64,000 nt of DNA from Streptomyces sp. NRRL B-24085 (GTDB lineage Bacteria; Actinomycetota; Actinomycetes; Streptomycetales; Streptomycetaceae): the NCBI RefSeq assembly GCF_001282115.1, contig NZ_LJBR01000064.1, forward strand, positions 1 through 64,000, given 5' to 3'. Below the pieces are notes generated by a model. The model made no database searches. It was not told where the DNA came from and saw only the letters and a list, made by a program, of their open reading frames with translations. The translations under genes and the position numbers were made by a program. Shown piece by piece: positions 18,580 to 28,488 of this stretch (its first letter is position 1; the number at the start of each line of letters is the position of its first letter).

Positions 18580-18623
18580 CCGGTCCGGGAGGCTGCCGGG
18601 GCACCCCGACGGAGGAGGACGAG

Positions 18624-19439
18624 ATGACCACAGCGCAACCCCCGGGCACGGCCGGGGCGGGCGGTCCGCACCGCGCGGCCCTCGTGACAGGCGGCACCAG
18701 CGGGATCGGGCTCGCCGTGGTGACCCGGCTGGCCCGGCGAGGCATCCCGGTGTACCTGTGCGCGCGGACCGAGGAGAACGTGTCCTCGACCGTGAAGGGG
18801 CTGCGGGAGCAGGGCCTGGAGGTGGACGGCCGGGCCGCCGACGTGCGCTCCGGCGAGTCGGTCGGGGCCCTGGTCCGCGCCGCCGTGGAGCGCTACGGGC
18901 CGATCACCGTGCTGGTCAACAACGCCGGACGCAGCGGCGGCGGCCGGACCGCGCAGATCACCGACGAGCTGTGGGACGACGTGATCGAGACCAACCTCAG
19001 CAGCGTCTTCCGGGTCACCCGCGAAGTCCTCACCACCGGCGGCCTGGAGGGCAGCGAGGGCGGACGGATCATCAGCATCGCCTCCACCGGAGGCAAGCAG
19101 GGCGTGCCCTTCGGCGCCCCCTACTCGGCCGCCAAGGGCGGTGTCATCAGCTTCACCAAGGCCCTCGCCAAGGAACTCGCCCCCACCGGGGTCACGGTCA
19201 ACGCGGTCTGCCCCGGCTATGTCGAGACGCCCATGGCCGTCCGGGTGCGCGAGTCCTACGCGCACACCCGTCACCTGTCCGAGGAGGAGGTGCTCACCGA
19301 GTTCCACGCCAAGATCCCGCTGGGGCGGTACTCCACCCCCGACGAGGTGGCCGGCCTCGTCGACTACCTCGTCACCGACACCGCCGCCTCCATCACCGCG
19401 CAGGCCCTCAACGTCTGCGGCGGACTCGGCATCTTCTGA
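18624..19439 (+). CDS. Polyketide C9-type ketoreductase (ActIII-like SDR)
   Basis: A 271-residue short-chain dehydrogenase with the cofactor motif TGGTSGIG, the NNAG motif, and catalytic Ser154, Tyr167 and Lys171 (YSAAK). The sequence closely follows the ActIII family, which reduces the C9 keto group of the nascent chain with NADPH after the C7-C12 ring closure. Its presence excludes fully unreduced frameworks of the tetracenomycin or fasamycin kind. The ATG at 18624 follows GGAGGAGGACGAG. It begins a rightward operon that continues to the second aromatase. Confidence 0.93.
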   Translation: MTTAQPPGTAGAGGPHRAALVTGGTSGIGLAVVTRLARRGIPVYLCARTEENVSSTVKGLREQGLEVDGRAADVRSGESVGALVRAAVERYGPITVLVNNAGRSGGGRTAQITDELWDDVIETNLSSVFRVTREVLTTGGLEGSEGGRIISIASTGGKQGVPFGAPYSAAKGGVISFTKALAKELAPTGVTVNAVCPGYVETPMAVRVRESYAHTRHLSEEEVLTEFHAKIPLGRYSTPDEVAGLVDYLVTDTAASITAQALNVCGGLGIF

Positions 19440-19483
19440 CCCCGCGGGCCGGCGCCCGGTCCGACCCAGAGAAAGGCACGGCA

Positions 19484-20449
19484 ATGCTGCGCACCGGAAC
19501 CCAGCGCACTACGCACCACATCGACATCGACGCACCCGCCGGGACCGTCTACGGGATCATCGCCGACGCGCTCTCCTGGCCCGTCCACTTCGCCCCGACG
19601 ATCCACGTCGAACGCGTCGAGGAAGCGGACCCGCAGGCGGGGGGCGTGGAACGGCTGCGGATCTGGGCCACCGCCAACGGCGAGGCTAAGACCTGGACTT
19701 CGCGCCGGGACCTGGACCCGAAGCGGTTTCGGATCACCTTCCGGCAGGAGGTCTCCACGCCGCCGGTCGCCTCGATGAGCGGCGAGTGGATCGTCGAGGC
19801 CGGCACCGCACCGGGCACCGCCCGCCTCACCCTGCTCCACGAGTTCACCGCCGTCGACGACGACCCGGCCGGCCTCGCATGGATCGAGCAGGCCACCGAC
19901 CGCAACAGCGGAACCGAACTCGCCGGCATCAAGGCGCTCGCCGAACAGGCCGCGGACACCGCCGGCCTCGTCTTCGAGTTCGAGGACTCCACGCTGGTCG
20001 ACGCAGACCCCGGGGACGTCTACCGGTTCCTGTACGAGGCCGCGGCCTGGCCGGACCGGCTGCCCCACGTCTCCCGGATGAGGCTGCGCGAGGACGTCGA
20101 GAACATCCAGTGGATGGTGATGGACACCGTCACCAAGGAGGGCTCGGCCCACACCACCGAGTCGGTCCGGGTCTGCTTCCCGGAGCAGCGGCGCATCGTC
20201 TACAAGCAACTCGTTACGCCGCCGCTGATGACCGCTCATGTCGGCGCGTGGACCGTCGTGCCCACCGCCGACGGCGTGCGGGCGACCTCCTGGCACCGCG
20301 TGCGTCTGAACGAGGCCGCCATCCCCGAGGTCCCGCAGGCCGGCGGGACCCGCGCGTCCGCGGCCGCGTTCGTCCGCCGCGCGGTCGGCGGCAACAGCGC
20401 GGCGACACTCGCCCTCGCCAAGGCCTTCACGGAGGCACGGCATGACTGA
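19484..20449 (+). CDS. Didomain aromatase/cyclase (ActVII/OxyK-like)
   Basis: A 321-residue protein of two SRPBCC (START-like) domains, about 1-155 and 160-321. Didomain aromatase/cyclases of this kind act after C9 reduction to close and dehydrate the first ring. Pairing with the ActIII-like ketoreductase just upstream supports that role. The start ATG (19484) follows GAAAGG. The 3' end overlaps the monooxygenase start by 8 bp. Confidence 0.92.
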   Translation: MLRTGTQRTTHHIDIDAPAGTVYGIIADALSWPVHFAPTIHVERVEEADPQAGGVERLRIWATANGEAKTWTSRRDLDPKRFRITFRQEVSTPPVASMSGEWIVEAGTAPGTARLTLLHEFTAVDDDPAGLAWIEQATDRNSGTELAGIKALAEQAADTAGLVFEFEDSTLVDADPGDVYRFLYEAAAWPDRLPHVSRMRLREDVENIQWMVMDTVTKEGSAHTTESVRVCFPEQRRIVYKQLVTPPLMTAHVGAWTVVPTADGVRATSWHRVRLNEAAIPEVPQAGGTRASAAAFVRRAVGGNSAATLALAKAFTEARHD

Positions 20450-22103
20450 CAGCCCCGCGGGCGCCGACGTCCTCGTGGTGGGCGCGGGCCCCGTCGGTCT
20501 CACCCTCGCCCACGAACTCGCGCGGCGCGGAGTGGCGGTACGGATCGTCGACCGGGCCCCGGGCCCCGCGGTCACCAGCCGGGCCCTCGCCGTGCATGCC
20601 CGCACCCTGGAGATCTGCGACCAGATGGGCGTCCTGGACGGCCTGCTGCCGCGCGGCCGCAAGGTCGAGCACTTCACCCTGCACCTGCGCGGACGCACCC
20701 TGGTCCGCTTCGACACCGACTACTCCACGATGCCCACCCGCTACCCCTTCAGCCTCATGGTCGACCAGGTGGTGACCGAGGAGGTGCTGCGGGAGCGGCT
20801 GTCCCAGCGCGGCGTCGAGGTGGAGTGGGGCGTCGCCCTCGACTCCTTCACCCCGTACGACGACCACGTGGACGTACGGCTCGTCGCGGCGGACGGCCGC
20901 GCGACCACCTCCTCCGTGCCGTGGCTGGTCGGCACCGACGGGGCGCACAGCACCGTCCGCAAGAGCCTGGGGCTCCGGCTCCTCGGCGACGCCAGCGAGA
21001 CCTGGCTCAACGCCGACGTCGAGACGGACGCCCCGCTCCCCGGGGACAGCAACCACCTGCTGCACACCGGCAAGGGCACCCTGCTGATGGTGCCCTTCCC
21101 GGCCTCCGGGAAGTGGCGGGTGATCGACACCCAGGACATCACGGACGCGGACGACCCGGAGGTGATCAGGAACCGCCTCGCTGGGAAGATCTCCACCGCG
21201 CTCGGCCGGCCCGTGAAGGTGGCACCGCCCACCTGGATCTCGGTCTTCACCGTGCAGCAGCGGATGATCGAGAGGATGCGCGTCGGCCGCTGCTTCGTCG
21301 CCGGGGACGCGGCCCACGTGCACAGCCCCGCCTCCGGGCAGGGCATGAACGCGGGCATGCAGGACGCCTACAACCTCGCCTGGAAACTCGCCGACGTGAT
21401 CCGCGGCCACGCCGAGGACCGGCTGCTGGACAGCTACGGCGCCGAACGCGTCCCCGTCGGCGAACGCCTGCTCGGCTCCACCCGCGTGGCCACCGCCCTG
21501 GTCGCCCTGCGCAACGCCCTCGGGCCCGTGCTGCTGCCGGTCGGTCTCGGCGCCGTCCGGCGGATCACCCCGCTCAAGCGGAAGCTGGAGCGCAAGATGA
21601 TCCGCGGCTTCTGCGGACTGACCGTCGAGTACCCCGACAGCCCGCTCAGCCGGCCCGCTCCGCCCGGCCCCGGCCCGCGGCCCGGACAGCGGGTGGGATG
21701 CACCGCCGAGGACCGGCGCACCAGGGCCGGCTGGCGGGACCTGTGCGAGGAGCTGCACGACCCGCGCTGGACCCTGCTGCTGCCCGCGACGGCCGGCGGG
21801 CGTCCCACCGGAGAGCTGGTCGGACGGCTCGACGCGACCCACGGCCGGGCGGTCTCGGTCCGCCGCCTGTGCGACGCCGGCGACACCTCCGGACCCCGCC
21901 CGCTGCTGGACCCGGACGGCGTCCTGCGCCGCGATCTCGGCCTGGGGCCAGGGGACTTCGCGCTCGTCCGCCCTGACGGCCACCTCGCCGCCCGCGGCCC
22001 GCTGGCCGACGGCACGGACCTCGACCACACCCTGCGGTCCGCCGGACTCACCGCGGCCCGCGTCACACCCCCCGCAGCCGCCTCCCTGCCGGAAGCGTCC
22101 TGA
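20442..22103 (+). CDS. Group A FAD-dependent aromatic hydroxylase
   Basis: A 553-residue flavoprotein monooxygenase of the PgaE/RdmE/OxyS class. It has the FAD dinucleotide motif GAGPVGLTLAHELARRG near the N-terminus, an internal DG motif (GTDGAHSTVRKSLG) and the GD motif RCFVAGDAAHVHSP, followed by a thioredoxin-like C-terminal domain. It hydroxylates, or carries out a Baeyer-Villiger-type oxidation on, the polycyclic intermediate. Regiochemistry cannot be read from sequence. It is translationally coupled to the aromatase gene. Confidence 0.93.
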   Translation: MTDSPAGADVLVVGAGPVGLTLAHELARRGVAVRIVDRAPGPAVTSRALAVHARTLEICDQMGVLDGLLPRGRKVEHFTLHLRGRTLVRFDTDYSTMPTRYPFSLMVDQVVTEEVLRERLSQRGVEVEWGVALDSFTPYDDHVDVRLVAADGRATTSSVPWLVGTDGAHSTVRKSLGLRLLGDASETWLNADVETDAPLPGDSNHLLHTGKGTLLMVPFPASGKWRVIDTQDITDADDPEVIRNRLAGKISTALGRPVKVAPPTWISVFTVQQRMIERMRVGRCFVAGDAAHVHSPASGQGMNAGMQDAYNLAWKLADVIRGHAEDRLLDSYGAERVPVGERLLGSTRVATALVALRNALGPVLLPVGLGAVRRITPLKRKLERKMIRGFCGLTVEYPDSPLSRPAPPGPGPRPGQRVGCTAEDRRTRAGWRDLCEELHDPRWTLLLPATAGGRPTGELVGRLDATHGRAVSVRRLCDAGDTSGPRPLLDPDGVLRRDLGLGPGDFALVRPDGHLAARGPLADGTDLDHTLRSAGLTAARVTPPAAASLPEAS

Positions 22104-22153
22104 ACACCCCAGCCCCACACGTCAGTTCACAGCCGTACGAACGGAGAGAAGTC

Positions 22154-22600
22154 ATGAGTCAGCACCAGGAGGACGCCTACCGGCGGCTGCTGGCCGAACG
22201 CAGCGGCGGCCGCGGCGTCCTGGTCACCCTCAAGCGCGACGGCCGCCCCCAGCTCTCCAACGTGGGGTACAGCTACGACCCCGCCACGGACACCATCCGG
22301 ATCGCCACCACCGACGACCGCGCCAAGACGCGCAACGCCCGCCGGGACCCCCGGGTCAGCTTCCACGTGACGACCGAGGACATGTTCGCCTTCGGGGTGT
22401 TCGAGGGCACCGCCTCGGTTTCCGAGGTGGCCGCCGACCCGCACGACGCCGTGGTGGACGAACTCTGCGACATGTACCGCGCCACCCAGGGCGAGCACGA
22501 GGACTGGGAGGAGTTCCGCCGGACCAAGGTGAAGGACCAGCGGCTCGTGCTGCGCGTGCGGGTCGAGCGCACCTACGGCTTCATCTTCCAGAAGAGCTGA
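22154..22600 (+). CDS. PPOX-class F420-dependent reductase candidate
   Basis: A 148-residue split-barrel protein of the pyridoxamine-oxidase-like, F420-dependent class (GVLVTLKRDGRPQLSNVGYS; DDRAKTRNARRDPRVSF). This family includes the OxyR/CtcR dehydrotetracycline reductases, so a late F420H2-dependent reduction of the polyketide is a reasonable guess. A close paralogue lies 36 kb away at 58843-59292. The ATG at 22154 follows GGAGAG, and the gene sits 2 bp before the methyltransferase gene. Confidence 0.85.
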   Translation: MSQHQEDAYRRLLAERSGGRGVLVTLKRDGRPQLSNVGYSYDPATDTIRIATTDDRAKTRNARRDPRVSFHVTTEDMFAFGVFEGTASVSEVAADPHDAVVDELCDMYRATQGEHEDWEEFRRTKVKDQRLVLRVRVERTYGFIFQKS

Positions 22601-22602
22601 CG

Positions 22603-23670
22603 ATGACGACCCACGCGGCGCCGGCCGTCACCCGGCAGAGCCTGCTGGAGACCCTCCAGGCCTTCAAACGCACCAGTCTGCTCAGGGCGACGGCCGAACT
22701 CGGCGTCTTCGACGCGCTCGCCGCCGGCCCCCTGGACCCCGACCGGCTGGCCCGTGCCGTCGGCGCGGACGCCCGGGCCCTGCGCATCCTGCTCGGCGCG
22801 GCCGCCGCCACCGGACTGCTCGTCCAGGACGGCACCCGCTTCGCCCTCCCGCCCGGCGCCGCCGAACTCCTGGTCAGCGACAGCCCCCAGTACGCCGGAC
22901 ACGCGCTGCGCATCAACGTCAGCGACTGGGAGTGGGAGGCGATGCGCGACCTCGCCGCCGTGGTGCGCAAGGGCGGCACCCTCCTCACCCCCGACGCCAC
23001 CGAGCCGGGGTTCTCCTACTGGCGGGACTTCGCCGCGGACGGCACCTTCGTGACCCGGGCCGCCGCGGCCGCCCTCGTCGAGTCCACCCGGGCCTGGGCG
23101 GACACCGTGCCGGTACCGCGGGTGCTCGACGTCGGCTGCGGGCACGCGCTGTTCGGCCTCGAGTTCGCCCGGCTGCACCCCACCGCCGTCCTGCACGCCC
23201 TCGACCGCCCCGACGTCCTCGACCAGGCCCTGGTCCACGCCGAGCGCATGGGGCTCGCGGACCGCACCCGCCGCATCGAGGGCGACGCCTTCACCGCCCC
23301 GCTCGCCGGACCGTACGACCTGATCGTCGTCGCCAACCTGCTGCCCATGTTCCCCGAGGACCAGGGCGTCGCGCTGCTGCGCCGGCTCTCCGGCGCGCTG
23401 CGCCCCGGCGGGCGGCTGGTCACCGTCGGGTTCACCGTCGACGGCGGCCCCCCGGCCGAGGAGCACGCGGCCCATCTGCTGTCGCTGCTGATGCTGGTCT
23501 CCACGCCCGGCGGCGAGGCCCACTCCCTGGACACGACACGGCGGATGGTCGCGGCCGCCGGACTGACGGAGGTCTCCACCCACCGGGTCGATCCGCTGCC
23601 CGTACACGTCGTGACGGCCGCCCCCGGCGCGCCCACGGCCGTGGACACACAGGAAGGAACCAAGCGATGA
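22603..23670 (+). CDS. SAM-dependent methyltransferase (O- or C-methyl)
   Basis: A 355-residue class I methyltransferase with an N-terminal dimerisation domain and the SAM motif VLDVGCGHALFG near residue 170. It differs from the two O-methyltransferases here; its layout is shared by both O-methyl and C-methyl enzymes of polyketide pathways (for example OxyF-like proteins). The acceptor is therefore left open. Its stop overlaps the next start in ATGA, showing operon membership. Confidence 0.85.
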   Translation: MTTHAAPAVTRQSLLETLQAFKRTSLLRATAELGVFDALAAGPLDPDRLARAVGADARALRILLGAAAATGLLVQDGTRFALPPGAAELLVSDSPQYAGHALRINVSDWEWEAMRDLAAVVRKGGTLLTPDATEPGFSYWRDFAADGTFVTRAAAAALVESTRAWADTVPVPRVLDVGCGHALFGLEFARLHPTAVLHALDRPDVLDQALVHAERMGLADRTRRIEGDAFTAPLAGPYDLIVVANLLPMFPEDQGVALLRRLSGALRPGGRLVTVGFTVDGGPPAEEHAAHLLSLLMLVSTPGGEAHSLDTTRRMVAAAGLTEVSTHRVDPLPVHVVTAAPGAPTAVDTQEGTKR

Positions 23671-24683
23671 AGTACGCACGGGTCGGGGACAGCGGTCTGG
23701 TGGTGAGCCGGATCGTCTACGGGAACGCCATCACGCACGGGGACCAGGTTGACGAGTCGGTCGCCCGGGACTGCGTACGGGCCGCCCTGGACAACGGCAT
23801 CACCACCTTCGACACGGCCGACCTGTACGCCGAGGGCCGGGCGGAGGAGATCCTCGGCCGCGCCCTGGCCGGCGTCCGGCGCGAGGAACTGGTCGTCTGC
23901 ACCAAGTCGGGCCGCTGGGCCCGGCCGGGCGACCCGAACGCGGGCCGGCTCTCCCGCAAGCACATCACCGAGTCGGTCGACGCCTCCCTGCGCCGGCTCG
24001 GCATGGACCACGTGGACCTCTACCAGACGCACCGCCACGACGCGGAGACCCCGCTGGAGGAGACCCTCGAAGCCCTCGCCGACGTCGTCCGCGCGGGCAA
24101 GGCGCACTACATAGGGGTGTCCGAATGGCCGGCCGACCGCATCCGTGCGGCGGCCCGCATCGCCCGGGAACTCCACGTCCCGCTCATCGCGAACCAGTCG
24201 CAGTACTCCCTCCTGTGGCGGGTCGTCGAGGCCGAGGTGCTCCCCGCGAGCCGGGAGGCGGGCGTCGGCCAGATCGCGTGGATGCCGCTCGCCGGCGGCG
24301 CGCTCACCGGGAAGTACCGGCCCGGCGCGGGCCTGCCGGAGGGCAGCCGGGCCGGGTCGGGTCCGGGCGGGGCGAAGTCCATCGGCCGCTGGGACTACCT
24401 CAACGAGAAGGTGCTCGCCGCCGTGGCGGACCTGGAGCCGCTCGCGGCGGAGGCCGGACTCACCCTGCCCCGGCTGGCGATCGCCTGGGTGCTCGGCCGG
24501 CCGGGGGTCTCCGCCACCGTCATGGGCGCCTCCCGTCCGGAGCAGGTGGTGGAGAACGCGGCCGCCGCCGACGTCGTCCTCGACGACGAACTCCTGCGCC
24601 GCGTCGACGCGGTGGTGGCCCCCGTGGTCCGGGACGACCCGTCGCTCACCCTGGATCCGCTCGGCCCCGCCGCGAAGCTGTGA
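23667..24683 (+). CDS. Aldo/keto reductase
   Basis: A 338-residue NADPH-dependent reductase of the AKR superfamily (shaker-beta/YajO-like). The catalytic tetrad is visible as Asp and Tyr in TFDTADLYAEG, Lys in VVCTKSG, and His in YQTHRHD. It would reduce a ketone of the polyketide or of its acyl precursor. The start overlaps the methyltransferase stop. No sugar pathway genes are nearby, so a role in deoxysugar formation is unlikely. Confidence 0.88.
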   Translation: MKYARVGDSGLVVSRIVYGNAITHGDQVDESVARDCVRAALDNGITTFDTADLYAEGRAEEILGRALAGVRREELVVCTKSGRWARPGDPNAGRLSRKHITESVDASLRRLGMDHVDLYQTHRHDAETPLEETLEALADVVRAGKAHYIGVSEWPADRIRAAARIARELHVPLIANQSQYSLLWRVVEAEVLPASREAGVGQIAWMPLAGGALTGKYRPGAGLPEGSRAGSGPGGAKSIGRWDYLNEKVLAAVADLEPLAAEAGLTLPRLAIAWVLGRPGVSATVMGASRPEQVVENAAAADVVLDDELLRRVDAVVAPVVRDDPSLTLDPLGPAAKL

Positions 24684-24696
24684 GGGGGAGGATCGC

Positions 24697-25134
24697 GTGA
24701 TCTTCACCGACAAGGAGATCGAGTACCTGACCTCGCAGCCGTTCGGCCGCCTGGCGACCGTCGGCCCGCACGGCGATCCGCACGTCGTCCCGGTGGGCCT
24801 GCACTACAACCCGGACCTCGCGACCATCGACATCGGCGGCCTCAACCTCGGCAGGAGCCGCAAGTACCGGGATGTCCGGGCCCGCCCCCGGGTCGCGTTC
24901 GTCGTCGACGACGTCGACCCGGCCGATCCGACGGCACCCCGGGGCATCGAGATCCGCGGCCTCGCCGAAGCCCTGGCCGAAGGCGGGCGGCGCCTGGGCG
25001 ACCAGGTGGCCCAGGAGCTGATCCGGATCACCCCGACGCGGGTCGTCTCCTGGGGTATCGAGGCGAACTGGCAGGCGGGCCCCTTCGCCCGCAGCGTGTC
25101 CCCGGACCACCGACGCACGGAGGAACTCCGATGA
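24697..25134 (+). CDS. PPOX-class split-barrel protein
   Basis: A 145-residue pyridoxamine-oxidase-like protein (LTSQPFGRLATVGPHGDPHVVPVGLHYNPD) of the F420- or flavin-binding group. It is distinct from the paralogous pair at 22154 and 58843. The GTG start at 24697 follows GAGGGGGAGG. The stop overlaps the next gene's ATG, so it is part of the same operon. It may be an F420-dependent reductase or oxygenase acting in tailoring; substrate unknown. Confidence 0.82.
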   Translation: MIFTDKEIEYLTSQPFGRLATVGPHGDPHVVPVGLHYNPDLATIDIGGLNLGRSRKYRDVRARPRVAFVVDDVDPADPTAPRGIEIRGLAEALAEGGRRLGDQVAQELIRITPTRVVSWGIEANWQAGPFARSVSPDHRRTEELR

Positions 25135-25931
25135 CCGAACTCACCCATGAGCTGACCGCGGCGGCGCCCGCCCGCCTCCTCTTCGACCTGGTCGCCGACG
25201 TGGTCGAGGCCCCCCAGTACTTCGCCACCCATCTGCACGCCGAGATCGTCCGTGCCGAGAGCGCCGAGCGCGATCTCGTGGCCCGCTGGGTGATCGACGG
25301 CGGCGCGCCCCGGGGCTGGCGGCTGTGGCGGGTCCGGGACACCGAGAACCTGCTCATCTCCTTCGAGCACGAGACGCCCCGGCCGCCGCTGACCGCCATG
25401 CGCGGCGAGTGGCGTTTCGAACGCCTGGCGGACGGCGGGACGAGGCTGCGGGTGCGGCACTCCTTCGAGCCGGCCGAGGGCGCCGGCCCGGCGGCCGCCG
25501 ACAAGGTGGCCCGGCAGCTCGACGACAACGTGCCCCGCCAGCTCGCCGGGATCGCCCGGCTGGCGGGGTCGATCGAGGCACTGCGCCGCGACACCCTGAC
25601 CAGCGTGCGCACGGTCCGGGTGCAGGCGCCCCGCGAGGAGGTGGCGGCCCGCGCGGCGGGCACCCTCCCGGACGGCGCCGCGCACTGGGTGTGCGTCGAA
25701 CCCTCCGAGGGGCGCCTCGTGTTCAAGCGGCACACCGAGCTCGCCCCGCAACTGCACGCGTCGACGGGCGAGTTCGGGTTCACCGAGGAACAGGGCGGCA
25801 CGACGGTCCGCCTCCGCAGGACCGTCACCCTGACAGGGCCGGTTCCCGAGGAGGAGTCCCGCGTGGCGCGCAAACAGCTCGACGCCGACGTGCGCGACCA
25901 GCTCACCGAGCTGGCCGGTACGGCGGGCTGA
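25131..25931 (+). CDS. Second didomain SRPBCC aromatase/cyclase
   Basis: A 266-residue protein of two SRPBCC domains (about 1-145 and 150-266), more diverged than the ActVII-like protein at 19484. Type II clusters often carry extra cyclases for later rings; this one probably directs second or third ring closure. It ends the rightward operon that starts with the ketoreductase and is followed by a hairpin. Confidence 0.82.
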   Translation: MTELTHELTAAAPARLLFDLVADVVEAPQYFATHLHAEIVRAESAERDLVARWVIDGGAPRGWRLWRVRDTENLLISFEHETPRPPLTAMRGEWRFERLADGGTRLRVRHSFEPAEGAGPAAADKVARQLDDNVPRQLAGIARLAGSIEALRRDTLTSVRTVRVQAPREEVAARAAGTLPDGAAHWVCVEPSEGRLVFKRHTELAPQLHASTGEFGFTEEQGGTTVRLRRTVTLTGPVPEEESRVARKQLDADVRDQLTELAGTAG

Positions 25932-25943
25932 GCAGCCCTCCCG

Positions 25944-25991
25944 GCACACCTCGGCCCCGGAACCCTTCCCGGTTCCGGGGCCGAAGTGTGC
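25944..25991. terminator. Hairpin terminator after tailoring operon
   Basis: A 6-bp plus 14-bp stem with one internal mismatch and a 6-nt loop (CTTCCC) between convergent genes. Confidence 0.82.
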
Positions 25992-26003
25992 GCCGTCGCC
26001 GGG

Positions 26004-27035
26004 TCAGTCGCGTTTCGCGGCGACGACGACCGTGTCGTTGCCCTTCGCCAGCCTGGTGGCCGACAGGAAGGTGAAGCCCGACTTCTCCACCCAGGTGCGG
26101 CACTCCGACACGGTGTACTCCGAGCCGCCCGGCGTGATCAGGCCGACGTTCAGGCTGCCCACGAGGCTGCGCAGGTCCGGTGCCTCCTCGTCGAGCATCT
26201 GGTCGTAGACGACGACCGCCCCGCCCGGCGGCAGCACGGCGTGGGCGCGGTCGAGCAGCTCCTGCCGTTCGTCCTGCGACCAGTCGTGCAGCACATGCCC
26301 GAACACCAGCACGTCGGTCTGCGGCAGGGAGTCGGCGAAGAAGTCGCCCGGGTGGAACACCACCCGCCCGGTCAGGCCCAGTTCGGCCATGTACTCCTCG
26401 AAGAACGGCTGCACGGCGGGCAGTTCGAAGACCCCGCCGGACAGATGGGGGTGCCGACGCACCAGTTGGGCGGCGACATTGCCCCGGGCGCCGCCCACGT
26501 CGACGAACGATGAGTACGCCGACCAGTCCACCGCCTCGGCGAGCTGCGGCCCCACCACGCCGTTGTTGGCGTCCATGTGGACCAGGAAGTTCCGGGTGGC
26601 CTCCGGGTCGCTGTAGAGCGTGGCGAACGCGTCCGTGCCGACCCCGGCCTTGGGTTCGCCGTCCCGCAGGGCCTCGGTGAGCCGGCCCCAGGTGTGGTAG
26701 TGGCGCCGGCCCGCGGTACGGATCCGGGCGCCCAGGTAGAGCGGGCCGCCGGGCACGAGGAACTGCTCCACCTCGGGCGTGAGCCGGTACTCCGCGCCGT
26801 CGCGCCGGATCAGACCGAGCGCGGCCACCGCGCCGAGGAAGTCCCGCAGCAGACGCGGGTGGAGCTCCAGCCGTGCGCAGATCTCGCCCTGGCTCTGCGG
26901 CCCTTCGGACAGGAGCTCGAAGAGCCCCACCTCGACGGCGCTGTGCAGTATGCGGGCCTCGGCGTAGGAGGCGCTCAGGCGGGCGATCGCCGGCGCGTCC
27001 AGGGACGGCCCGGCGCTGGTGTCGCTGATGGTCAT
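26004..27035 (-). CDS. SAM-dependent O-methyltransferase
   Basis: A 343-residue class I O-methyltransferase of the TcmO/DauK-type family. It has an N-terminal winged-helix dimerisation domain, SAM motif FVDVGGARGNVAAQL, and catalytic-region segments HVLHDWSQDER and LPPGGAVVVYDQ. It probably methylates a phenolic oxygen. The ATG at 27035 follows GAGGA; an upstream in-frame ATG at 27050 overlaps that site. The gene is transcribed leftward, divergent from metK. Confidence 0.9.
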   Translation of the reverse strand: MTISDTSAGPSLDAPAIARLSASYAEARILHSAVEVGLFELLSEGPQSQGEICARLELHPRLLRDFLGAVAALGLIRRDGAEYRLTPEVEQFLVPGGPLYLGARIRTAGRRHYHTWGRLTEALRDGEPKAGVGTDAFATLYSDPEATRNFLVHMDANNGVVGPQLAEAVDWSAYSSFVDVGGARGNVAAQLVRRHPHLSGGVFELPAVQPFFEEYMAELGLTGRVVFHPGDFFADSLPQTDVLVFGHVLHDWSQDERQELLDRAHAVLPPGGAVVVYDQMLDEEAPDLRSLVGSLNVGLITPGGSEYTVSECRTWVEKSGFTFLSATRLAKGNDTVVVAAKRD

Positions 27036-27091
27036 GAAGTGTCCTCGCATCCCTCGGGAGTTCGGATGACGGTCCATCGTCCGCACCCCGG

Positions 27092-27109
27092 TTCGAGGGT
27101 TCGTCGAGA
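27092..27109 (+). promoter_or_regulatory. Candidate SARP boxes between O-methyltransferase and metK
   Basis: TTCGAGG (27092-27098) and GTCGAGA (27103-27109) are heptamers at an 11-bp pitch in the divergent promoter region. No -10 sits at the canonical distance. Confidence 0.42.
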
Positions 27110-27241
27110 TGCCGGAGAACACCCGTGCGGATCCGGACACTGGCGCGAACAGGGCTCTAACGCGGCTGGCTACGGTGCGGGGGACCGGACCAGCCGCTCC
27201 CCATCCCCACCGGAGCCGACGCCCCTTCAGGAGGCACAGCC

Positions 27242-28450
27242 ATGCCCGGACGCCTGTTCACCTCGGAGTCCGTCACCGAGGGCCACCCCGACAAGATCGC
27301 CGACCAGATCAGCGACACCCTGCTGGACGCGCTGCTGCGGGAGGACCCCGCCTCCAGAGTCGCCGTGGAGACGCTGGTCACCACCGGTCTCGTGCACGTG
27401 GCCGGCGAGGTCACCACCGAGGCCCACGTGCCGATCGCGCGGCTCGTGCGCGAGAAGATCCTCGAGATCGGCTACGACTCCTCGGCGAAGGGCTTCGACG
27501 GCGCCTCCTGCGGGATCTCGGTGTCCATCGGTGCGCAGTCGCCCGACATCGCACGGGGCGTCGACACCGCCTACGAGAGCCGGGTCGACGGCGACGCCGG
27601 TGACCTCGACCGGCAGGGCGCGGGCGACCAGGGCCTGATGTTCGGGTACGCGACCGACGAGACGCCGACCCTGATGCCGCTTCCCATCGACCTGGCACAC
27701 CGCCTGGCGGCGCGGCTGTCCGAGGTCCGCCGGGACGGCACCGTCCCCTACCTGCGGCCGGACGGCAAGACGCAGGTCACCCTCGAGTACCAGGGCAGCC
27801 GGCCCCTCCGGCTCGACACCGTCGTCGTCTCCTCGCAGCACGCCGCCGGTGTCGACCTCGACGCGCTCCTCGCGCCGGACATCCGGCGGCACGTCGTGGA
27901 GCCCGTGCTGGCGGAGCTCGGGGACGAGGGCATCAAGCTGGAGACGGACGGCCACCGGCTGCTGGTGAACCCGACGGGCCGCTTCGAGGTGGGCGGCCCG
28001 ATGGGTGACGCGGGCCTGACCGGCCGCAAGATCATCATCGACACGTACGGCGGCATGGCCCGCCACGGCGGCGGCGCCTTCTCCGGCAAGGACCCGTCCA
28101 AGGTGGACCGTTCCGCCGCGTACGCGATGCGCTGGGTCGCCAAGAACGTCGTCGCCGCCGGACTCGCCCCGCGCTGCGAGGTCCAGGTCGCCTACGCGAT
28201 CGGCAAGGCCGAGCCGGTGGGCCTGTTCGTCGAGACCTTCGGCACGGCCGACGTCGCGCAGAGCCGTATCGAGGAGGCCGTGCACGAGGTCTTCGACCTC
28301 CGTCCGGCCGCGATCATCCGCGACCTCGACCTGCTGCGCCCGATCTACGCCCGGACCGCGGCGTACGGCCACTTCGGCCGTGAGCTGCCCGAGTTCACCT
28401 GGGAACGCACCGACCGCGCCGAGGCTCTGCGCCGGGCGGCCGGTGTCTGA
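27242..28450 (+). CDS. metK: S-adenosylmethionine synthetase
   Basis: A 402-residue methionine adenosyltransferase making SAM from methionine and ATP. The N-terminal [31 protein letters not shown] and the glycine-rich [19 protein letters not shown] segments are family signatures. The ATG at 27242 follows AGGAGGC. Located inside the PKS cluster and followed by a sugar-kinase and metF gene, it is probably an additional, pathway-dedicated copy supplying the methyltransferases. Confidence 0.97.
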   Translation: MPGRLFTSESVTEGHPDKIADQISDTLLDALLREDPASRVAVETLVTTGLVHVAGEVTTEAHVPIARLVREKILEIGYDSSAKGFDGASCGISVSIGAQSPDIARGVDTAYESRVDGDAGDLDRQGAGDQGLMFGYATDETPTLMPLPIDLAHRLAARLSEVRRDGTVPYLRPDGKTQVTLEYQGSRPLRLDTVVVSSQHAAGVDLDALLAPDIRRHVVEPVLAELGDEGIKLETDGHRLLVNPTGRFEVGGPMGDAGLTGRKIIIDTYGGMARHGGGAFSGKDPSKVDRSAAYAMRWVAKNVVAAGLAPRCEVQVAYAIGKAEPVGLFVETFGTADVAQSRIEEAVHEVFDLRPAAIIRDLDLLRPIYARTAAYGHFGRELPEFTWERTDRAEALRRAAGV

Positions 28451-28488
28451 TCCCGTTCGTCCGGCACCATCACGAAAGAGAGGCCGCC